From Massariosphaeria phaeospora (taxonomy: Eukaryota > Ascomycota > Dothideomycetes > Pleosporales): a stretch of 64,000 bases of DNA. The notes under the pieces were generated by a model, which worked only from the letters and a program-made list of their open reading frames with translations, was not told where the DNA came from and made no database searches. The DNA lies in contig JAADJZ010000004.1 in NCBI GenBank assembly GCA_011032825.1, forward strand, positions 992,001 to 1,056,000. The letters run 5' to 3'. This document shows positions 56,978-64,000 of the stretch, piece by piece. Numbering within the stretch: position 1 is the stretch's first letter; each line of letters begins with the position of its first letter. Both the position numbers and the translations under genes were made by a program.

Positions 56978-58517
56978 TTCTTAACTTCGTTACATAGTAG
57001 TTCTTTATTATCTGCCTTTGTAGACAAAGAAACGCTGTTCTATCTTTTCTCTTAAGCAATATAGTTTTTTAATATTATAATCTGCTAAATTGTTTAGGCA
57101 GCAAGTTAGTGCTTTTTATTGCTAATAACATTTTTAGCAACGTTAAATTCGCGCTTAACTGTAACTTAGGCAATTTGTACTACAAGTATATCTTTTGCAA
57201 CTTGTAATAAGCGTAAATACGTTTCTTTATTTACTTACTACTATTTAAAAACATTAAAAGAAGTACTAGCGCGTACGCAGGCAATGCTTAGATAAGCCTT
57301 TTTTTCTTAGCGAGTTAAGCCTTTTCTTTTTTCTATTTTGTTTAAGTTAATTGATGAAAAACTGCTAAGCAGCAACTAAAACAAAAGCTTTAGTTTTTAA
57401 AACTATTTACTACTTTAGAGTTTAGTTGTGCAAAACGAAAAATAAAAGTAAAAGCAAAGCAAGTATCGTCGTTATAGCAATTAAAGTAATTAAAAAACTC
57501 TTTACAGTAGGTGTGCTTGTTTTGATTATTCTAAGTTTCGTTATATGCGCGCAGTTAGCATATAACTGTAATAAGTAATTGTAATAATTATACTTTGTAC
57601 GCTGTAAGCTTTTAGCTAGAGTTTACAATAGTAGTACAATTAAATAAAAACTTTTGTTTATTGCTAGTTTTTTTATAATACTTGCTAAGTTTAGCTTTTT
57701 TTTTATCTGCAGCAGCTCGTACAACTGTAAGCTATTTAAAAGTATTTTAATTTTTTATATCGTCGTTAAGTTCGTCTTGCATACTATTTAAAAAGTTGAA
57801 AAAACAGTTGTACATAAGCTAGATATACTAAACTTGTAGCTTATAGTTTTTACTTAAGAAGTTTGTTGCATATTTAAAGTTTTTAAGCATATTAGTAATT
57901 AACTTTAAGTAGTACTATTTGTTTAGTGTTAATTTTAGTTGCTTAAAGTCGCAGAAGTTTACTTTTGCTATATTTTTATTATTTAGAATACTGCTTACAC
58001 TAATTGTTATTTTAAGTGCAATTTCTTTTACTAGCTATTTGTTAATAAATTTTTAGATTTTAAGTGCGCGCTTGCATATATTGTAAGTTAAATTCTATCG
58101 TGTTTTAACGTCGTAGATAATAGACATTTGTTATTTTAGTAGCAAGTGTAGTTGCGTAGCGATAAACCGCTTGTATTGTTAAAACAACAAATTAATTGCT
58201 ATGTAGATAGCTTAGAGCTAGGTGTATGTTAAGCTGTAATAAAAGTATATAATAACGCACTATATACTTTGTAAAAAGAGTTTAAATAAAAATATTTGCT
58301 TGCACGTTGCTTAAATAGCGTCTTTGCAGTATTTCTTTTAGTTTAACGTTAGTACCTACTAATGCTGCAAGCTTAAAGTGTAAAATAATATTTTAAACAA
58401 CAAAGTTAATAATGTAAGCAAGATACAAGATTGAGTTTTTTAATAAGCTATAGAGTATGTCCTTTGCTTCTAGTTGTTGTTTAATAATACAACTAAGCGT
58501 TTTGTTTTTTTTAGCAT
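56978..58517 (-). pseudogene. hAT transposase remnant, right arm (mirror copy)
   Basis: Reverse complement of the left-arm hAT remnant with the same stops. The same dimerisation-region and LIVLLL traces are read on the minus strand. Confidence 0.65.
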
Positions 58518-58519
58518 TA

Positions 58520-60368
58520 ACGTAAACTACTAGTAACTCGGCTAAACTAGTAACCTAGCTAAAAAACGCTAAGACTACGAATACTAACTTGCTTTTACTA
58601 TGCTTACACCTACGAACGCGCAATTACGTAAATACAAAAGCAAACTTCTCTTTGCTCTTAAAGCTTTTAAAGCTAGCGAATTCTAAAGCCTTTGCGCAGC
58701 TGCACAGTTTTTTACTGTTAATTACTGTTAACTTGCTAAACGCGATAAAGAAATACTTTTTAGCTTAAAAACTACGTTTACTCTCCGTAAGCTTACAAGC
58801 ACTAAAAAAGAAACAATTATCTAATACATTCTTAACTTTAACGCGCAAGAATTTGCGCTTTTTTTATCTAAAGTAGCTAATATAGCTGATAAACTGCTAG
58901 GCGAGCGTAGTAGCAAGCTAGTAAGCAAGAACTAGCCTGCGCGCTTCGTAACGCGTTTATCTAAGCTCAAAATAGCTTTTAATTGAGCTAAGAATAGGCA
59001 AAAAATACTTCAAAAAAATCTAGAGATAATTGGCGCGTGGTTTAAGCTAGTAGAAAATACCAAAGCTAAGTACAGCGTTTACAACGACAACGTGCACAAC
59101 TTTAACAAAACTAGCTTTTAAATAAGCGTAATTAGCTCTATAAAAGTCGTTACAAGCTTTTAAAAACGTACTTAACCTAATCTTATCTAGCTAGGCAATT
59201 GAGAGTAGGTAATAGTTATTTAAAGTATTTGCGCCGCAGAGTACGCGATTCTGCTGTTTATTATCTACAAAAAGCGCGTTTACATCTTAGCATAGTACAA
59301 AAAGAACTTTATACCTAGCAATTAAAAGCTTTTAGTTTCTAAAAACGGCTAAACAAACAACGCTTTTAGTTTTAAATAGTTAAAGCATTTTAACGCGCAT
59401 ACAAAAGCGCGTTAGGTAAAAAAGTATTAGCTCTTTATTTTAAACAGCTATAAGAGCTACTAATTTTAGAATTTTAAAAACTATTGTTTTGAGAACAAGA
59501 TTTTTACGCTTTGCATGCTAGCTTATTTATTTTATATTCTTTAGCTGCTAGATGTAGTTTGCTTTTTGCTGCTAAAGCTAAAGTACTCTTAACGCGTTTG
59601 AAACTTAGCGCGCCAGCGCGTTTTTTATATTAACAAAAAAAGCTTTCTACTAGCTTTTAGAAACACGTTTTTTAAAGTGTTTACAACAAAGAACTGCAAA
59701 AAAGCTTTTAAAGCTTTAGAGCTAGTTTCTATTAACGCGTAAATAGTTTTTAGTTGTTTTAAAGTACGGCTGCGTACCTCGCTACTACTTTTTGCACTAA
59801 AAACGCCGTAGCAGTTAAAGAATCTAAGCAATACACTTAAATTTAAATCGCAATTAAAGCTAGTACGCAATTCTATTACTAGATTGCTTACTTTAGCGCA
59901 AAGTAGCTTCTTTTAGCTTGTAAAAAAAGCTGAATTAATGCTGCATTAGAACGCGCTTAAAAACTACCGTATTAAAAAGCTTGAAAATTAATTAGCAGAG
60001 ATAACTAAGCAGAAATTGCGCAAACGAAAGCGAATTTAGCATAGCAGTACAATAGAGTATAGTAACAAATTAGCGCAAGTAGCTGCTAAAGCGTTTACAA
60101 AGCTTTAGCTATTAAAGAAAGCGCGTAGTAGAAAGAGTTAAAAAAGAGCACAACTAGCTCTACGGCGCTGTAAAAACTATAGTAATACAAGGCACAATGC
60201 CCAAACTTGCTAAAAAAATACAAAAAAAGCTTTTGAATCTAAAGCTAGCACAACGTACGCAGGTTTCTTGTTCGATAGCAATTAATTTAATGTTCTTTGA
60301 AATAAGTTGGTTGTGCCAAGCATTTTTAGCCGAGTTACTAGTTTAGCCGAGTTACTAGTAGTTTACTT
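58520..60368 (+). mobile_element. pogo/Fot1 DNA transposon copy C
   Basis: 1849 bp, TA-flanked, ACGTAAACTACTAGTAAC at the left end and CTAGTAGTTTACTT at the right; terminal motif AGTAACTCGGCTAA occurs twice per end. The transposase is on the plus strand, RIP-degraded. Copy C is in inverted orientation to copy B and lacks the MITE. Its outer half (59294 onward) keeps Cs and Gs that copy B has lost (for example the CCAAAC and GGCACAATGCCC tract near 60190). The 81-codon minus-strand frame at 59625-59870 is antisense to the transposase and is a shadow. Confidence 0.85.
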
Positions 60369-60815
60369 TACTAATTACTAGAAAGCGTAATTTAATGCTA
60401 GTGTCTAAGAGTACTTGCAGTATATTAGCAGCTGCAGCAGCACTAGTATGTTTTCCGCGTAGAAAAACAAAATCTAGCAATTTCTTTTAAAGCTGCTAGT
60501 TGCAGTTAACGTAGTATTCTTTAACTACAAAGAAACTAAAATAATTAAAAGCAAACTACCTAACTATCGCAATTGAGATCTTAGTTAACTAGCTAATGTT
60601 ATTAAGCAGTAATGCTTTAGCTTTTTTAAATCGTTTATAGAACATTTTCTAGAATTTGAATTAGCTAATACTTAGAATATTAGGTTAAAAAAATTAAAGA
60701 AATTGCTAGAATAAAAGCTGCTTAATTGTTTAAAAAAACTAGTTGCTATATATAACTACTCGTACTAGTTCTCGTTTAAAAGCCTAGGTTGAATATAGTA
60801 GTACAATAGTAGTAA
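60369..60815. other. Last AT-rich segment, unassigned
   Basis: RIP-like AT-rich DNA beyond pogo copy C with a faint plus-strand coding texture (KETKIIKSKLPNYRN); family not identified. AT-richness ends abruptly near 60820. Confidence 0.4.
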
Positions 60816-60928
60816 AAAATCCGACGGCGAGCCTGCATTAGGAAATCGACGCACCTCGTTCGGGCAATCCGGGCCTCGCGTACGGATTTTGCGCTACACC
60901 TAGACAGGGAATCGACCTCGACGTCCAT

Positions 60929-60936
60929 TATAAAAA
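60929..60936 (+). promoter_or_regulatory. TATA box in a promoter-like region at the island edge
   Basis: TATAAAAA followed by a CT-rich tract with TCTCTCTCTACTC near 60978. It suggests a plus-strand transcript starting near 60965. Confidence 0.45.
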
Positions 60937-61229
60937 CCCGCCCTCCGCCGTCATTTTCACGGGAACCCTCTACCTTTCTCTCTCTACTCTAATCCCTCCG
61001 TCCGCAACCCCCTCGCCTGCATCGACCGTTCTTATTGGGCCTCAGCTGATCCTTTGCGAGTCATTTTTTCGAACCTCCGCGGCTACCCAACACCGCTCCG
61101 CCTTGGCTCGTCCCTGTCGATTCACCCCTATCCAGAATGCACCGTCCAGCTCTTCGTTCTCCAGGGGTTGGCAGCTGCTGAGCCGATTCTCGACCTCACA
61201 TTCTCGCACACGTTTCGCTCTATTCGCTC

Positions 61230-61607
61230 ATGCGCACTCTCGCCTCCTCCATTGCAAGCTCTACCTCACAAGCTTTCCCTCTTCTCTCAAAAGCTGCTCG
61301 CAGCTGCGGTCGAAGGGCGAGGCCCGCTACCCTTCGCATAGCCATACCAGCACGCGTGGTCCTGTGGCCCTCTCCCCCCTGCTCCGGACTCGCCGATGGC
61401 ATGCACCGTGCAACATCTCATTCCCGTTCTCAGCAGACAGATGCGGAGCTCTCACGCCATTTTCTCAGCTCTGATGCACCTACATTACGCCCCACCACTT
61501 CGGCCGAACATGCTCGACCAATACTTCACTCGATCATCATGACCCGACTCCTGACTCTGGCTCCCAGCGGTGACGTGGCCATTCACTCGCATGAGACAAC
61601 AACTTAG
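61230..61607 (+). CDS. Possible hypothetical protein (125 aa)
   Basis: Best of several overlapping plus-strand frames downstream of the TATA box at 60929: MRTLASSIASSTSQAFPLL..., basic and Ser/Arg-rich, which would suit a mitochondrial presequence. Other frames (61054, 61103) overlap it, so coding is uncertain. No family recognised. Confidence 0.22.
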   Translation: MRTLASSIASSTSQAFPLLSKAARSCGRRARPATLRIAIPARVVLWPSPPCSGLADGMHRATSHSRSQQTDAELSRHFLSSDAPTLRPTTSAEHARPILHSIIMTRLLTLAPSGDVAIHSHETTT

Positions 61608-61614
61608 GACGTCC

Positions 61615-62680
61615 TAGTGTCTACTTCAGCGCTATCGTTCCAACAGGATGCTCCGCCTCGCATAAGGCATATGATGTTGCTGTAACATTGCAATGCAACC
61701 ACCAAGCGGCTGATGCCTGGATCCGGCAGCTGATAGCTCGGAGATGGTCTCGGAGCGTGCCATAAGAGGTGAAAGAAGCCCCTTAGGCTAATCATCTGGC
61801 GGCACAAGGCACAGTCGGCGAGAATTGTGCATTCATGCGTTGTCCTGCACTGGCCATCCTACGTAGGAGGGTAGTTGGAGATCAAAAAAGAAGCTGACGA
61901 TCGGTGGTTTCATTCAAAGTGATGAATCCTTGGACAGCTGAAAGAGACGCACGACCTGGTTGTAACCCAACCGCAGGAGGAACAAGGCCGACTCTTGATA
62001 CGATGAGGCCACCTACGCCGCTTGGGAGAGCGATACGCGGTCCTCTCAGAGACACCGATATAGACAGCTCTCCACCTCTCACACCCTGGTTCCTTCGATT
62101 GACTAGGCTCTGCCAATCCGCTCCGTTATCCCGCGTCACGCTCGGACGAGACCTCTCAATAATGAGATGGGCAGTGACTAATTTCGTCTGCGTGGTCTCA
62201 GAATGCTCTGTTTCCCCATGGCGTGTTTGCCGTGGAAGTGACCTTCTACATCAGCGCTATGGTACCAGTTGGATGCTCCGCCCTACATGAGACATACGGC
62301 GTTGCTGTAACATGGTCATGCAACTAGCAAAGATTAGTGCCTAGAGTGCGGCAGCTGATAGCTTGGAGATGGCACAGGACGTGCCGTGAGAGGTGGAAGT
62401 AGACCCACAAGTCAATCACTCGACAGTACAAGGCCGCGTCGGCGAGGATCGCCCATTCATGCGTTATCCGGCACAGGACCCGTTCGACGAAAGGGGGTGG
62501 TTAGGGATCGAAGAAGACGCTGGCCATCGGTGGCTTCGTTCAGGAATATGGGCCCCTGAACCACTGAATGACGTGGACGACGGGGTTGTAACCATCTGCT
62601 CGCCAATCACCAGATGAGCTGGACTGACTCTTGATGGAACGAGACTATCTACGCCACTTGGAAGAGCGGTCCGTCATCCT
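61615..62680 (+). repeat. Diverged tandem duplication, two units of about 0.43 kb, 625 bp apart
   Basis: 61615-62045 and 62240-62680 share long collinear matches: CAGCGCTAT..GGATGCTCCGCC, GGCAGCTGATAGCT.GGAGATGG, GTCGGCGAG, CATTCATGCGTT, CGGTGG.TTC.TTCA, GACTCTTGAT..AACGAG-like, CTACGCC.CTTGG.AGAGCG. The frames between them are not preserved in both copies, so the unit is non-coding or pseudogenic. Confidence 0.75.
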
Positions 62681-62806
62681 TTCGGGAATTGCTGATACCG
62701 GCGGTCTTCAAGTTCATTCGTCCTTCCCACAGAGTGCCGATGCACTAGCCGCTGGGCCCCCTACGACCATTTCCGCGATAGACAGGGGGCGGCGTCGACG
62801 GCGACA
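62681..62806. other. Short spacer with promoter
   Basis: GC-rich promoter sequence (GGGGGCGGCGTCGACGGC near 62785) leading to the TATA box. Confidence 0.4.
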
Positions 62807-62813
62807 TATAAAG
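62807..62813 (+). promoter_or_regulatory. TATA box of the candidate gene at 62889
   Basis: TATAAAG, 82 bp before the ATG. Confidence 0.5.
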
Positions 62814-62888
62814 CTACAGTTCGTTTAGAAAGAGCTACTTCTTCAGCACTTCTCACAGCCAAAACGTCTACCAGTTCGCCACGCTAAA

Positions 62889-63224
62889 ATGGCCTTCTCT
62901 TGCAGCACCTCTTCAGTAGCCCCTCCAATTTCTACGAAATTCGTTCCATATGTTCCTCGAGCGTGCAAGCCGAACCCGAAGCCAACACCCAAGGCCAAAT
63001 CCATGGCTACAGCCAAGACGGTAGAGCACAGACGTTCAGGAGTGGACTCCAAAGACGGTGGAGAGTGGTTACACATTGACGATGATTTCACAATGCCGTA
63101 CGAAGCTACAACCGCTTCGCATTCAGTAGGCTATGGTAATACTTGCCCGCTGGTCGTTACAAGCCAACAGAATCTAACTAGCACAGGACTAGTAGACGCG
63201 GTCGCCGCGTTCCGGGTGCGATAG
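62889..63224 (+). CDS. Hypothetical protein, at least 111 aa, possibly continued by splicing
   Basis: The ATG at 62889 follows a TATA box and an A/C-rich leader with AAAATGG context. The protein MAFSCSTSSVAPP... has a basic Pro/Lys tract (KPNPKPTPKAK) and an acidic HIDDDF stretch; no signal peptide or domain is recognised. A possible donor GTACGAAG near 63098 and a CTAAC...CACAG acceptor near 63187 would join it to downstream GC-rich frames. The promoter structure resembles that of the BTB-like genes, but no BTB-like domain is seen in the window. Confidence 0.4.
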   Translation: MAFSCSTSSVAPPISTKFVPYVPRACKPNPKPTPKAKSMATAKTVEHRRSGVDSKDGGEWLHIDDDFTMPYEATTASHSVGYGNTCPLVVTSQQNLTSTGLVDAVAAFRVR

Positions 63225-64000
63225 CGAGGCTGAGAGGAGAAAGATTGCTCGAGCCAGGCGGGCGGGGTGCGGCGGTGAGGCTGAGGCGAAGCCGGCGGGG
63301 GCTTTGGGGGCAGGAGGTGGCCGACCGCGTCGCCCAAATAGCCAGGCTTTCTCAAGCTCCGGGCGAGGGACAACGACGCAGCCTAAGGGCGCGCAACCTG
63401 CGACGGCAGCCGCAGAACTAGCCAACGGCCTGGTGTATGCGGGCGGCGGGGCGATCTTGAGGGTCGTGAGGGTCGTGAGGATTGTGAGGATTGTGGGTGA
63501 GGATTGCGGGTGATCTCGGTGGGGTTTGTGAGGCGGAGGTGGGGCTGAGGCTGAGGCTCACGCGAGCGCAGCGAACCCGCCAGCCTACGATGGAGACGCA
63601 CCCCACCGCCCAATGCTGTCATGGCCTTCTTCGGGGCACCACCGTCGCCGTCCGCAGAATCACGGCCTGTGCTACTCTGGCGCAGCTCCTCCACAAGCTG
63701 CGCGACAAGATATGGGCATACGGAGTGACCTAAGCATAACAATAATGGCCACACTGGGGCCCGTTGTCTACTACGCGCCCACGGGCTTGCCTGGCGACAG
63801 CATTGGGATACGCTACTTCCGCTGCCTCCATGGCAGCGCGCGCGCCGCCCTTGGGCGGCGTCCAGCCCACCGGCACGCAGCACTCGACGTCGAAGCGCCG
63901 CAGGGAGGGAGGCCGCTCAGGTCGTGCCATTGTTCGGACCAGATACGCGGCCAGATACGCGGCCGCTGCGCGTCCACGCAGAGCAGCACATAGCTTAGGG
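63225..64000. other. GC-rich region, unresolved, with a 9 bp minisatellite
   Basis: Contains GGGTCGTGA/GGATTGTGA repeats at about 63461-63510 and a GAGGCT repeat near 63545. Overlapping GC-rich frames on both strands (for example minus 63383-63883 and plus 63304-63513) are unconvincing alone; one may be an exon of the gene at 62889 or of a gene running off the end. Confidence 0.4.

Larger units (their letters stand above)
49645..59293. repeat. Giant inverted repeat (palindrome): two 4.8 kb arms, 97 bp spacer
   Basis: Positions pair as x and about 108,937-x. Examples that match exactly: 54121-54180 with 54757-54816, and 49861-49920 with 59018-59077; both MITEs and the solo LTR are mirrored at the same coordinates. 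Arms run 49645-54420 and 54518-59293; the stretches compared by eye are identical except for rare one-base indels. Outside these limits the similarity continues through the pogo copies, but with many transitions and indels. Confidence 0.93.

Noticed and set aside
59625..59870. 81-codon minus-strand frame in pogo copy C
   Set aside because: The transposase of copy C is on the plus strand according to inverted orientation of its termini relative to copy B only in part; the frame is a decayed C-terminal transposase-region fragment without independent function and I did not list it as a gene.
27640..60815. A Starship-type giant mobile element
   Set aside because: No tyrosine-recombinase (DUF3435) captain gene and no cargo genes are visible; the block is explained by nested ordinary transposons.

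Overview
The window is fungal nuclear DNA. Short introns (about 49-55 bp) with CTGAC/CTAAC branch sites, fungal-only families (fungal rhodopsin-domain protein, DUF1996, archaemetzincin, F-box) and a large AT-rich block full of stop-riddled transposons (repeat-induced point mutation, RIP) point to a filamentous ascomycete. The BTB-like gene family suggests Dothideomycetes, perhaps a Mycosphaerellales/Capnodiales-type black fungus; that placement is inference.

Layout. 1-27.5 kb is a gene-rich, GC-richer arm: a 5'-truncated fungal rhodopsin-domain membrane protein; a BTB-like protein; an archaemetzincin-type zinc protease; a secreted DUF1996 protein with six exons; a large secreted cysteine-rich modular protein; a coiled-coil plus BTB-like protein; two further BTB-like paralogues (17.2 and 19-21 kb); a full-length ABC-B (MDR-type) transporter; an F-box-like protein and a small hypothetical gene. 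The BTB-like gene at 18959-20981 is unusual: five tandem phase-2 mini-exons with their own near-identical introns precede the BTB-like domain.

27.6-60.8 kb is a 33 kb AT-rich, RIP-degraded transposon nest. It holds an N-terminal fragment of one pogo/Fot1 transposase, a truncated pogo element, a chromodomain Ty3/gypsy element (29.3-36.4 kb), a second Ty3/gypsy on the minus strand (36.9-43.4 kb) with an extra antisense reading frame, a copia RT-RNase H fragment, a solo LTR, and then a giant inverted repeat. The inverted repeat has near-identical 4.8 kb arms (49,645-54,420 and 54,518-59,293) around a 97 bp spacer. Its outer limits fall inside two oppositely oriented, visibly diverged pogo copies. 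Inside each arm are a hAT remnant, 392 bp MITE-like elements with 9 bp target duplications, and a solo gypsy LTR nested in one MITE. One nearly unmutated MITE copy (48,758-49,149) occurs in the left pogo only, with an empty site in the right pogo.

60.8-64 kb returns abruptly to GC-rich DNA with TATA boxes, a diverged 0.43 kb tandem duplication and small gene candidates that I could not identify.

The genes of the left arm do not form an obvious pathway; they look like ordinary accessory and housekeeping genes next to a heterochromatic transposon island. The two observations I find most novel are the exon-intron tandem array and the post-RIP palindromic duplication bounded by inverted pogo copies.
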